The position numbers and the translations under genes were made by a program. A model generated the notes under the pieces. The model was given only the letters and a program-made list of their open reading frames with translations, had not been told where the DNA came from and did not search any database. 64,000 bases of DNA from Clavulina sp. PMI_390 (Eukaryota; Basidiomycota; Agaricomycetes; Cantharellales; Hydnaceae): assembly GCA_015039315.1 (NCBI GenBank), contig WIDE01000002.1:755391-819390 (forward strand), written 5' to 3'. Below, one piece after another: positions 23,160 to 33,671 of the stretch; positions within the stretch are counted from its first letter, which is position 1, and the number at the start of each line of letters is the position of its first letter.

Positions 23160-24537
23160 ATGTCTACGACCAGCATTGACGAAAAATTACCGGCGGCTCC
23201 ACAAATGTCCATCTCGGAAGATGTCATCTCCACTACTCGTGCCTTCTACCAACGATATCCGAACCGTTGGTGTTATGTTCGCGACCGCTACCTGCGGGAG
23301 GCGGCTTCCGAGTTTTTTGGCACAATGATATTACTTATGTCTGTGTTCCTTGGCATGTCGGTCTCTACTTTCCGTGCTGATAGATGCTGTGACCCCCTTG
23401 ATAGTGTTGGCGCAGGTGTGGACTGTCAGGTCACATTGTCTGGTACGCCCACATTGTCATATGCTATACAATGCATTACCCTGACTTGTTATCGCGCTTA
23501 GCCTCGAGTGCTGTAGCTTCGAGTCAACGCGGAGTAGGTTCTCCTTTGATCCGCTCGGGGTAGTTTGTCCTGATTCGGATTTCATAGTCCTATCTATCGT
23601 GCTCTTTGGGATGGGCAGCAGGGGCCGCATGTGGGGTGTGGGTGGCAGGTCCTAGTGGGGGTCACATTAATCCTGCGGTACGGTCATAATTCTCCGTATT
23701 CGCATCGAGTGACTTCTCTGATCGTGGATATTTTCACTATCAGGTGACCCTTGTCATGGCAGTGTTTCGTGGCTTCTCTTGGAAGAAGGTGCCAGTCTAT
23801 GTTCTTGCACAGACCCTTGGGGCTTGTGCTGGGGCTTTGATTGTGTATCTTAACTACTATACGGCAATTGGCTTGGTGGACCCAGAGAAAACTATTGCCA
23901 CCGCAAGTCTCTTCTCAACTTATGGTTTGCAATACGTCCCTTCTGGTAAGCGGAATCTCAGCAGTGCCTTTTTCCAGTTTGTTAACGTGAATATATCAGG
24001 TGTCTGCTGGTTCAACGAGTTTATCGGGACCGCATTGCTTTTGATGGTTGTATTTGCGACCGCCCAAAAATCACCCGGAGCTCCCCCTGCCGGGCTAGTG
24101 CCGCTCGTGATATTTATTGCATTGACAGCTATCGGCACTAGTCTCGGCATGCAAACTGGCTACGCTCTGAACCCCGTGAGTTAGCTCTCGCAATTTCACT
24201 CGGTCCAGTATGTTGACGTTGCTCCAGGCGCGAGACTTTGGCCCGCGCCTCGCGCTTTTAATGGTTGGCTATTCTCCTAAGCTATTGTTCCGGTTCCGTT
24301 CGTTGTATTGGCTCTGGTGTCCTATTATTGCGCCAATTGTTGGCGCGTTGACTGGCGCAACGCTGTATGATACCTTTCTTGCCGACAGCAGCGAGAAAAA
24401 TTCTCCCCTGAACCATCCGTAAGTTGTTTCTCTGTATCATACTCTGGCCATATCTGACACAGTAATGCGTTAGTAACAGGGAAGCTTCCAAATATCCAGA
24501 GGATTTCAAGATTGTGGATATTGGGACGATGGTTTAG
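23160..24537 (+). CDS. Aquaglyceroporin (MIP family), NPA-NPA type, paralogue of the gene at 18930
   Basis: Membrane channel related to the gene 2.6 kb upstream: RYPNRWCYVRDRYLREAASE parallels [20 protein letters not shown], and VMAVFRGFSWKKVPVYVLAQ parallels [20 protein letters not shown]. The exon at 23609-23677 reads WAAGAACGVWVAGPSGGHIN followed by PA, so the first box is the canonical NPA; the second is ALNPARDFGPR. The C-tail is short and lacks the His-rich end of its paralogue, finishing FKIVDIGTMV. Apparent breaks in the ORFs around 23500-23680 are introns, not frameshifts. Likely an old duplicate that has diverged in pore and tail. Confidence 0.86.
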
Positions 24538-24761
24538 AGTCTCAAATACGTCTGGGCCCGTGCCTTGTTTTTGTTTCGGGGTTTTTGGTTCTTCAACAGA
24601 GGTTATGCAGTGTAGCTTCTCGTGATGTAGAACAGAATACTTGGTTTATTTATGCCAACCGCCGTGCCAAACAAATCACGCTGTCACAAACCATTGCAAC
24701 CTTGCCCTCACTACGCTTGCACGATTCATCATCCTTGAGCGCGATTCATAGTCTTAACACT

Positions 24762-26380
24762 ATGCGACGTTTTGAGCCACGTTCAAAACACGCTCCCATG
24801 GACTTTACGTACGACAGCCAAAAGCCTCGTGGTGTAACCATAAGCTCGCCTTATGAGGACCAAAAGACTCGTGGTGGAAGTCCCTTTCACTTCGGAGGGC
24901 CACAAAACGGTATGTTCTTACGGCACAATGAGATCAGATCTTGTGTCGCTCATTCTTAGCACTTCATATATGCGTGTTCTGCTGCCATGCATTTCGTGTT
25001 TATGCGGTTAGGTCATACAACATTCACTTCACCATCCACAGCGTCTAGTAGCACATTCAGCGCCTCATTCGGGCAGTCCTCTGCGTTCAATCCGAGACCT
25101 TCTGGCTCACCCAGTGCCAATGCTCCCATACCTCCATTTTCGTTCTCCCAAACACCTACAACATGGACCCCTCCACGGGGCTTCACTCCAGACCGTGCAT
25201 TCCCTTCTCAGGCTTCCCAGCCATCATCCGCCCCAGACACTGATATGGGAGATCTATCAATGTCGACTGCTGGATCCATAACCCCTGAGCCATCACCGTC
25301 ACGGCTATCGCGTCGCGAAAGAGCTGGAAGCTCAGCAGCATTGGAAGCTTCTGGTAGCCCTCTGAGGAAAGCTACCTTCAAAACTCGCGATCGAGACCGT
25401 AGTCGGGAACGAGAACGCGTTCTGGAACGGAGGAGGGGCTTGTCGCGACCACGCGATGACGAAAATGAGGGCCAAAACGGAGTGGTTGTAAGTTTATAAC
25501 TGCTTTGCTATTGTAGCTTGATCCTAACCAAGATTTGATTAGAGCACTCGTGGTAATGGTGATCATCAATATCATTTCCACCTCCCAGCAGCAAAAGTCA
25601 GCCATGGCGACCTTCCATATATACTTTCGAGGTACGTGGTTGCCAAACTTCCTGAGAATTGCACTCATATTCGTGTTATTCTTAGCTATGTGCAATTCTT
25701 CTTCAATCTCTCTCTCTTGCTCCTCTTCCTTTATCTCTTGGTGGTCGTCGTCAACACGATACGGATCGATGTGGATCACAAAGTCGCGGAATACTCAGCA
25801 AGTAAGTCACCCACACCCTAGTCGGGAGCACGAGCTCATGTAAATCATGTTTAGATGCAATGCGAGAGCGGACACAATGCACCTCAGCGTATATTGTTAA
25901 CAAATGTGCGCCTGAAACACGGATACCGTTAATGGAAACAACGTGCCGACAGCTAGAAGAGTGCATGGAACAGGACCCTAGCGCTGTTGGACGGACCAAA
26001 GTAGCAGCCGAAATCTTTGCGCAGGTTGCAAATAGCTTCATGGAAAACATCAGCTGGAGAACTATGGTGAATCAGATCGCTAAGAATATCATTTGGCGAT
26101 CGCAGCCCAACTGACTGCATTTTCCGCTTAGGCGTTCTCATTAACTTCCCTAGCGCTTTTCGTTTTCTTTGTCAACGCATCCCTTAGCCTTTATCGTTCT
26201 CGCCATGCCCCTGTTTACGCGCCTCATTCTCACACTCCTCTCGGCACTCCACAATTTCCAAATCCTCAGATTCCGTGGGGCGCTCCTCCCTGGTCGGTAG
26301 GAGCGCCACTCGCCGTACCAGACGTGTCGAGAAGGGAAAAAACCCCCTCATTACTGATGCCCCCCGACGATTCATCTTGA
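24762..26380 (+). CDS. Brl1/Brr6-family nuclear envelope protein
   Basis: Integral protein of the inner nuclear envelope; in yeasts this family works in nuclear pore assembly and membrane lipid balance. The N-terminal half is disordered and rich in Ser/Pro, with Arg-rich repeats (KTRDRDRSRERERVLERRRG). After introns comes the Brl1_Brr6 domain: YVQFFFNLSLLLLFLYLLVV (TM1), then IRIDVDHKVAEYSA, and the lumenal part with four Cys (TQCTSAYIVNKC and TTCRQLEEC) and ENISWRTM. Splicing over gtgaatc...ttag then adds AFSLTSLALFVFFVNASLSL (TM2) and a Pro-rich C-tail, stop 26378-26380. Without that last intron the protein would stop near 26114 and lose TM2. The start could also be Met at 24798. Confidence 0.87.
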
Positions 26381-26839
26381 CGTCTGGGTTGACCCTGATG
26401 CTGGGTTCTTGATGACTGCTTGCATGCTCCTTTGTTTACTATCGGCAACACTGCCAGGCCGAGCCCTGTTTGGCATTAGCGATACAAGCAAGTATATGTT
26501 GACAATCAGCATCTCTTTTGGATAGAATGTTTGTTTAATGTACACGTCGCGCCCAGGGCTGGATGGTGATGGCTGCCATGACTATTTTTGGGAATTATCT
26601 CGAAGATCTTCAGGATAACAACGATACATCAAGGATAAGAGTCGGCTCCAAGGCTTGGAACCGTGCTGTAAATGCGTGAAAGCCTCGTGCATATCACGGC
26701 AAAGAGATCGGCACAATGTTCCTCCTCCCTGACCCTCGAGCACAACACTGGCCAACTGTAAAAACATTGTGGGCTGTTTCCAAAGCCTTATTGCCCTTGA
26801 GATTCATTCTTTCCTCTGAGAACGGCGTGGTCGCACTCT
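26381..26839. other. Intergenic, nothing identified
   Basis: About 460 bases between two genes on the same strand. Only short ORFs with no family resemblance. Confidence 0.4.
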
Positions 26840-27555
26840 ATGGGACCTATTGATGTTTATATTACGTTCTCCAGCAGAGGGAACAGCGACGAAGGCACCG
26901 AATGGGGATTGTGTGTCCGACGCGAATCCAGCGTTAGGGATCAACCCCCCATTCTCTTCACATACACCATCACCCTAGTCGCGCCGGGGACAGACAGATG
27001 GATAGAGGCGTACCAGACGCCTGCTGAACAGGGGTTTTCCCGCTCAGAGAGGCTGCTCGGGGCCTTACTCCTGACGAGGTCGGAACTTTTGGACGAAGCC
27101 TCGCTCGAGATGGTCGACTCGTTCATTAAGAAGTCGGAGGGCTCGCATCCTGATAATCCATCGCCCGCTCGTACGTGAAATCCCCGTATAGTCGCCTCGA
27201 AAACTATCTCCACCAGGGCATTTGCTTTGTCTCATTTCTCCCCAACCCATATGGGCTCTCGATCGCAGGCTCCGCATAGCCACCCTCATGCTGATTCTTT
27301 TCACCCCGCTCCGCGTTTTTCACAGGTATCCCTGACTGGGGTCCGGAGTTGTGGATATCAGCAAGGGTCGCACAACTTGCAATGGCGGAGTGGATCCTCC
27401 TGCCCTCCGCTGCCGCTTTCGATTTCGACTACGAGTACCACGACTACAAACGCCTTCGGGATCGCATTGCTGCTAGGCGGCTTCTTCTAAGAGCTCGAAG
27501 TAGCGAACTAGGCCTCCGAGGCTGGGAGAATGTCGTGACGTTGGATTCCGACTAG
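26840..27555 (+). CDS. Uncharacterised two-exon protein
   Basis: Not recognised. A first exon of 110 codons (MGPIDVYITFSSRGNSDEGT) ends at a GTACGT donor near 27171. The second exon, after an unusually long intron of about 155 bases ending ttcacag, keeps the frame as RIPDWGPELWISARVAQLAM and continues AAFDFDYEYHDYKRLRDRIA to TLDSD and TAG at 27553. The joined reading gives about 185 soluble residues with an acidic/aromatic patch and an Arg/Leu-rich helix (RDRIAARRLLLRARSSELGL). No signal peptide or membrane segment. Open reading on both sides of the intron and the intact splice sites are the only support for coding. Confidence 0.55.
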
Positions 27556-28515
27556 TCTAGCGGCAACCCACTCAAGCCCGCACGTCCGCTAAAGAAAAAC
27601 TACTCGTACGTCCGCGTTTCGATCTCCATCTTCCCTGCATTCAGGTCCTGGTCCAACACTGAAACGGTCCTTCAGATCATGCCACAGGCGTATTAGTTCA
27701 ACATAATCACGTTATAACTCGCAACCCCACATACATATACCCAAATACCAGGGCACAACGCCAGCGCTTTTCTTCCCTCTATACCACATCATCATATGCT
27801 CTTTTTACTATGCCGCTGTTTTGTCGAAAGTTCCTAGTTTACGATTCCCTTTTTTTGGCCGAACTTGACCCGCGTGTACTCTAGCATTGCTGTCTACCGC
27901 CTTCTAATGAAGAACAATATTTCTCACTTGTGCCCATGGATCATCCGACTACCGTCCCTCTGCCTCGGAGGAACGAAAAGATTGCCGTGACCCTGATGTC
28001 ACAGTTACCCCGCTATCCATTTTCGGCTCTGCGGCGTACATCCCATCTGAGATCTATTGAACGGAACATTGCAATCAATGTCTTCGGTCCGAAATTCTCC
28101 TCGCAGAGTTGATATACGGTATATGGAGATGCGAAGATCTATTGACCGGCGTCTCAGGGACTGGGGCGTGAAGTCCAGCTGCAGCGTTCTACTCCGGGGT
28201 TGGGGTCGTTGTGAGTCGGCATCGGAGCATTGTTATGATGATCAGAGCCGCCACCCAGCCGCGCACTAAGCAGTATTTGTTTTAGCCACCAAACCACCGC
28301 CAGCATCGTCGCTATTCATCCGCGCCAGGGTGCTCAGCATTTGCTTTCAGATACCCTTGGAGCTCTGTTGGGTGCAAACGTTTCAGATATATGCGCTGAA
28401 GTCTGGAGGATATTTTCATTTCTGGCGAGGAGTATGTGGAAAGAATCTTAAGGTAACTTATGAAAGTCGCAAATGAAAGGTGTAAAATGGGGACATTGCC
28501 AAAGACCCTTGCGTG
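27556..28515. other. Intergenic region carrying repeat copy A
   Basis: Between the unknown gene and the DJ-1 gene. The only notable content is the repeat at 27983-28273. The small ORFs here are chance. Confidence 0.45.
27983..28273 (+). repeat. Diverged direct repeat, copy A
   Basis: About 290 bases that resemble 31079-31390 in the same orientation. Shared blocks include ccctgatgtcaca, ggctctgcggcgta, gagatctattgaa, ccgaaattctcctcgc and gccgcca. Spacing between copies is about 3.1 kb and they flank the DJ-1 gene. I cannot see terminal inverted repeats or a coding domain; it may be an old short dispersed element or a segmental duplication. Confidence 0.75.
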
Positions 28516-30061
28516 TCAGGTTTGTGGACGGACACCCCAAACAGAGGCAAAAGGGTCGTCAGACGCGTTGGTTCGAGGTGTATATTCCATCATGATAGCT
28601 GCCTTGGTCGTTGCCACCTCCCCGTACAGGTCAATGCTCAGGGCATTGACAGCATCCAGACTGGAAGCCGTACCAGATGTGGTCCAGACATTGCCATCTC
28701 TCACCCAGCGACCTGCCGTCCAAGTGATATTGTGTCCATGAAGGAATGGCGCAGTAGCAGGACGGAACAGCGCCTTGCTTGTGGTAGCTTGTCTGCCATC
28801 AAGAAGGCCAGCGGCAGCAAGCAGCATGCTTCCAGTCCCAACACTCAAAACGTGTTTCAACGTTGGATACGTCCTTTGTATGAATCTGACAATCTCATCA
28901 TGGTAGGGGAATGGGCCAGCCGACGTCATTCCTGGAATAACCAAGACGTCGAGACCGGATGGAGGATTGGAAAAAGTGTGGGTTGGGACTAGGTGTTGAC
29001 CACCATTGAGAGCAAGACTCGCAGTTGGAACATCATCCAGCGTGTGAGCGATGAGTGAGATGTTGCCCGGGAATGCAGCTTGCAGAGAGACATATTCGAT
29101 GTATGCTCCTGCACCAACCATATCGAGGCCGACGAATCCAGGGAAAATCACGATACCCCATTGAGAGGTTGAGGTGATTTGCCGGCGGAGAGGCGAGTCG
29201 TAGATGGCTGCAGCAGAGGGGGTGGTCAGATTGTATAAAGCAGCGAATGGATCATACGAGGAATTGGTGATTGGGATATATTCGATGAAGTTCGTGATGC
29301 TCTCGGCGAGATGTTCACCGTAAATCGCGCTGACGAATGCGTATGCCATATCTGTTCCTGCCTCAACTCCTGATGATAGTATCATATCAATAGATGATCC
29401 TCGCTGTACGATTGGATGCTTTACGTACCACTCGAGGTCCAGATATTTCCGTCCACGACCCATCTGGCCACTTTCACCCAATCAACATTTGGGCCTTGCG
29501 ACATTACCCAAGTGAAGGCAGCCTTATTTGTTGTCGCTCTCCTCCCATCAAGCACCCCCGAACGCGCGGCAATAGAGGCTCCAGTGCATACAGAATAGAG
29601 GTATTGCAGCTCTGGATAGACTCGGGCGACAAACTGTTCCCATCGAGGATCTGTCACAAGGCGCCTAGTGCCACCTCCTCCGGGGATAATCAAAACATCC
29701 AAGGGAGGTGCATTATCCATAGTGTATGATGGTCGGTAGAACTCCCCGCCAAATCGCTCGTTACTGAAGGACGAGACATTTCCAGTTGGGACGGGAGAAA
29801 GCGTGTCGTGGATGAAGTAGATCTCTATACCAGGGACGTGATTAAAGAATGAGAGCGGCCCCATAAAGTCCAAAGTAGTGGGGTCATCGAAAAGAAGGAC
29901 GCCATAAACTTTAGGCAGTGTTTGGCGAGTACGAGCAAGTGCAATATTTGGCCATGTCTGAAAAGAATATTATCAGCACAGATCGGATCCATAGATCACG
30001 ATTCACTCACCACTCCGAAAAGAACAGTGGCGAAGAAGCACAAAGACCTCCAGAAAGCCAT
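28516..30061 (-). CDS. Secreted protein with tandem DJ-1/PfpI domains
   Basis: Two class-I glutamine-amidotransferase-like (DJ-1/PfpI) domains in one chain. The start gives MAFWRSLCFFATVLFGV, a signal peptide, then after an intron TWPNIALARTRQTLPKVYGV. Domain 1 (about 29880-29430) has LLFDDPTTLDFMGPLSFF, IPGGGGTRRL and the nucleophile elbow SVCTGASIAARSGVLDGRRA. A GTACGT intron follows. Domain 2 (about 29170-28600) repeats the pattern: GIVIFPGFVGLDMVGAGAYI, DVLVIPGM and SVGTGSMLLAAAGLLDGRQA, where Gly replaces the nucleophile Cys. Both domains share the WVxDGNxWTxSG signature. So domain 1 may be catalytic and domain 2 is probably structural. The substrate is unknown; several N-linked sites (NIS, NSS, NAS) fit secretion. 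Confidence 0.85.
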
Positions 30062-30216
30062 TGCCAGCAGGTCAATGAGGTTGGCGACCAGAGCCAAGCC
30101 TTATGAAGGCTGAAGCGGGAAGGAAAAAAAAAACTTTTCAGCTTGGCGACGAGTTGGACTTACGGGCTAGCTTGGGCGAGGCCCATTCAAAAGATGCCAA
30201 GAACGGGCCAGACATC

Positions 30217-30689
30217 TCAAGGAGCTGGTAAATGACCACAGTCCGCCGGAGTGTAGACCCGCTGGCACCGACATATTCCCGCGATACTTGCACTCGCTGT
30301 TGTTGCGGTACTGGTGACAGTTCGCCACGGGCTGGTTGAAACAAATGAGAGACGTCTCAGAGACTCGAAACTGATCTTCACTATTGTGGGAGTTGGAATA
30401 ACGCCTTGCAGAGTCAAGCGGCTGGCATTTACCAGAGACGGGGGAAGGGAGACGTGTGCATGGTATCTAGTACCACAGGCATCGACATTGAGCCACATAT
30501 TTCAACGATCTCGGCAATGAGAGAGAATATACTGTCAGGAAGTGCCATGCATGTGGACCACACCGCTAAACGCACTGCTCTCAGCCGTGAATAAAAGCAA
30601 AGAGAGATTCCCACAGTGAAAAAGATGGTCTCAATATTCATCGCCGAGGGTAGTTTATTGACTAAGTGAAGAGATCCTAGGTAGGTCAT
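30217..30689 (-). pseudogene. Possible degraded or unresolved small gene
   Basis: Two overlapping minus-strand frames look protein-like: one starting MNIETIFFTVGISLCFYSRL with a hydrophobic N-terminus and continuing FSLIAEIVEICGSMSMPVVL, and another frame reading VNASRLTLQGVIPTPTIVKI and KISFESLRRLSFVSTSPWRT. They meet around 30475 without a plausible intron, so joining them would need a frameshift. I do not recognise the family. It may be a broken gene or chance. Confidence 0.2.
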
Positions 30690-31078
30690 CAGTCATCTGG
30701 ACGATGAAAAGTGGTGTTAACCTGAGCCATGGAGGGAAGTAGCTTGGAGCCAAATCGAGGTTCGCAGAGGACCCAGCGACCACCCTTTACCCTGTCATGA
30801 TGCCACACACGCGCATGGGCGGCACACAGGTAACGCGCTTGTTTCGTTAATGCTAGCGCCTCGGTATAACGTTGGTCTTGTAAGAGCGGGCAGTGTGCCT
30901 GAGGGTTACGAGCTTCGCACCTTTCTTGCTGGAGGAATTACAGGTAATAGAGTTGGTTTAGTGGCGTTTTTGACGTCAAGCCTCAAAATTGAATGGTAAT
31001 CAGTCGATGTGGACATGTGGTCGGCGCGGAAGGGCTGAAAATCCTTCCTCCCCACCAACCTGAGCGCTTTCTTTGGCG

Positions 31079-31390
31079 CAGTGTAACCCTGATGTCACAA
31101 CTCCCCCGCTATTCTTTTTGGCTCTGCGGCGTATACGCCATCGGAGATCTATTGAAACGGGGCATTATGATCAATGTCTGCGGACCGAAATTCTCCTCGC
31201 GAGTTGATATATGATATGCGGATATATATACATATATTTCAGATCGCTTCCTATTGGCCAAATCAGGGGCTGGGGCACAAAGTCCGGCGCTCCGTACTGT
31301 ATTCGGTGCCGGGATCATTGTCCTCCTGAGTCGACAAAGGAACAATGGTTTGACTATCAGGGCCGCCACAAGGCGCGCACTGCGCAAGTA
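31079..31390 (+). repeat. Diverged direct repeat, copy B
   Basis: Counterpart of 27983-28273 in the same orientation. An AT-rich insertion (atatatatacatatatttcag, near 31220-31241) distinguishes it from copy A. It lies between the DJ-1 region and the start of the ORF at 31531. Confidence 0.75.
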
Positions 31391-31530
31391 GAGACTCTCT
31401 TTCATCCCCACCATCATCATCATTAGTACCACCACCACCACCGTCCATTTGCGCCAGCATCGTTCAATAATAGTTCACTCAGCCTTGTGATTTGTGAAAC
31501 GCCGACGAGACTCCACTCACTTGCGCACAC

Positions 31531-32997
31531 ATGGCGGGCTCATGCTTCGCTTCCGGCCCCAATGGTCCTGCCGCCATCGGCTTACTACCCATTAGATCTG
31601 CCCTGAACAGACACAGGACAGGCGCATGCTTGGATGCCGACAATGGGCTCACACCGGTAGATGCACACCGTGTGGGACGGCGAACAGATCCGGCCGCGGC
31701 GCATCTCGGGCATTCCACAACCACCACTACCATCCCCACCACTACCACCACAACAGACCCCTCAGATATCCACTTGACGACCATTGGACTATCCTATCCT
31801 AATTATTCATCCACCTTGGCCTTTACTTGGACACCGCCATTGACTAATATGGCTGTGGCAGGCAGGAATGATAACTGCGCCACCCTGCAGTCTGACTACA
31901 CACAATCCACTCTCGCTTCTCCTCTTAACCCCCTGTACCGCTATGATGTACCCGAGCTGATGCGCCCTTCTACCCTGCTAGACACCGTCTACCCACCCTC
32001 ACTGGTTGCGGAGTCTTCGATCTCGAAGCCACCACATGGCGGCTCAGATGTGCGGCCACTACCACGCCCATCCGAGCCTCTCTTAAACCCCGCTCTTCCG
32101 AATGAAAAGCCCTTCTGGCCCCCTCTTGTTCCTTCCTTTCTACCCCAAGGGTCCTCCATCTCGCCGATACCTTTAGAGACCCAAGAAAATCTAGACACGC
32201 TGTCTACCTCCCTCCCAGCTCCCCTAACATCCTCATCGGAACCGAGCCCCTTGCACCTCTTAGAGCTACCATCAGCTGACTCCGAGATATCCCCCTTCTC
32301 CTTTTATCATCCCCGATCCCCTGCCTACCCCACAATTACGACCCCTTCCTCACCGTATTGGAACCCGTGCACGCCAATGGGCCAGCCTAGTGCATACCGC
32401 TCATTCTCTCCCCAAATCTCTCGTCTGCACTCATCATCCTCATCGCGCCAGAAACTGTCTAATGCGCCAATAGCCCCCGCATTCGAGCCTACTGGTGAAA
32501 TGCTCGCAGATTGGGAACTCATCTGTCAAGGATTCGCATCCCCTGACAGCGACATCCCCTCCCTCGCCTCCTCTTCCTCCTCCTCTTCCCTATCGTCATC
32601 CAACTCGTCTCCCTCGTCTGGCATATCGGAACTTGGTCATGGTCATCTTGTTACATCCATGACACCATATCCGCCTCGAAACGTCTACGGCGCACCGGAC
32701 CCCGCCGATGATTTTTATCATCACGGGAGTGTCATTGACCGTCTCCTGCAAGCCCATGGTGATTGCTTCGAGGGGCAGCGCCTGTCAGAAGTCGATTTTG
32801 GGCTCGTCATGCTCGACAGGATGAAGGATGGTCCGCTTGTGCTCTCGCCGACCGATCGGTTGCGGTATCCAGAGCCCGAAGAATCACGCATCAGGACTGA
32901 GAAGAGGAGAAAGGAGTCGCACGAGCTTTTGCTCTGCTCACGCTTTGACCCAATTGGTCCACGGCGACCATCGAAACGACGACGCATCGTCGTATGA
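31531..32997 (+). CDS. Large uncharacterised Ser/Pro/Thr-rich protein
   Basis: Intronless ORF of 488 codons, unusual here for its length without introns. Not recognised. Most of the chain looks disordered: a run of Thr (TTTTTIPTTTTTTDPS) near residue 70, many Pro and Ser, and a Ser run (SSSSSSSLSSSNSS). The C-terminus ends in a basic cluster, GPRRPSKRRRIVV, that resembles a nuclear localisation signal, preceded by RIRTEKRRKESHELLL. It may be a nuclear regulatory protein, but no domain is seen. The first Met could instead be at 31850, because the first 100 residues cover triplet-repeat sequence. Confidence 0.6.
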   Translation: MAGSCFASGPNGPAAIGLLPIRSALNRHRTGACLDADNGLTPVDAHRVGRRTDPAAAHLGHSTTTTTIPTTTTTTDPSDIHLTTIGLSYPNYSSTLAFTWTPPLTNMAVAGRNDNCATLQSDYTQSTLASPLNPLYRYDVPELMRPSTLLDTVYPPSLVAESSISKPPHGGSDVRPLPRPSEPLLNPALPNEKPFWPPLVPSFLPQGSSISPIPLETQENLDTLSTSLPAPLTSSSEPSPLHLLELPSADSEISPFSFYHPRSPAYPTITTPSSPYWNPCTPMGQPSAYRSFSPQISRLHSSSSSRQKLSNAPIAPAFEPTGEMLADWELICQGFASPDSDIPSLASSSSSSSLSSSNSSPSSGISELGHGHLVTSMTPYPPRNVYGAPDPADDFYHHGSVIDRLLQAHGDCFEGQRLSEVDFGLVMLDRMKDGPLVLSPTDRLRYPEPEESRIRTEKRRKESHELLLCSRFDPIGPRRPSKRRRIVV

Positions 32998-33671
32998 TGA
33001 TTTATCTAATTATTTTTTGGGTCTGTGTGAGTAGCTTGACGCGCTATGCAATTCGTTCGACGAACTGAAGGTTCTCCATTTACAGTGTAGCTTTGATGCT
33101 TTGCTTTTCTCTCCCTTCATCCATCCCCATTGCATGTTGTAATATCCATATCATCATCTGTCCATCATCATTATCATCATCCCTGCATTCTTCAATTTCG
33201 CTGTTCCTTATACAAGCCCTAGAATGGTAATAGCATCTCCAAGTGTTTGAGTATCCGATCCATTATTGTTTGAACCGTGAAATATGCCGGCCTGGCAGCA
33301 TACGACTGTGTGAAAACCGAGTGCGAGCTGCTTGATTTGGTGGATCTGTTTGGACTTGTTGACGTGTTTGCTCGTTTTACTAGCACGAGGCGACAAGCCG
33401 CGCTGCCTCCGACACCATCCTAACCACCACTCAAAGTGCACTTGCTCATCCCCCCAGCACCTTCCTATGCCAATTTCCACCGATTAGAAGCGCATCTATC
33501 TCCCCAAGCAGTGTTTCATCCACTAGACGTAAACTCCCACAACATTCACTGTGTTAGACTCGGCATCGCTGCCTGCTTCTCGAGGCGAGATCGTACATTT
33601 TAACGGTTCCAGACCCTCCTCAGGGCTCTCTATGCTTTGACACCACCTCTTCATATCACCCTCCATCCATA
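32998..33671. other. Intergenic, with CAT-rich microsatellite
   Basis: About 670 bases without a gene. An imperfect cat/atc triplet run lies near 33150-33185. The rest is the 3' end of one gene and the promoter of the GH16 gene; no element identified. Confidence 0.45.

Larger units (their letters stand above)
30062..31530. other. Intergenic region with a possible gene remnant and repeat copy B
   Basis: Holds minus-strand reading frames at 30138-30689 (treated separately), then about 400 bases with nothing seen, then repeat copy B and a short CCA/CAT triplet run at 31408-31443. Confidence 0.45.

Noticed and set aside
23500..23690. Apparent broken frame in aquaporin 2
   Set aside because: The exon read in the correct frame gives WAAGAACGVWVAGPSGGHIN plus PA, flanked by good splice sites.
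31408..31443. CCA/CAT triplet run as a CRISPR-like or regulatory array
   Set aside because: It is a simple short microsatellite with no spacers.
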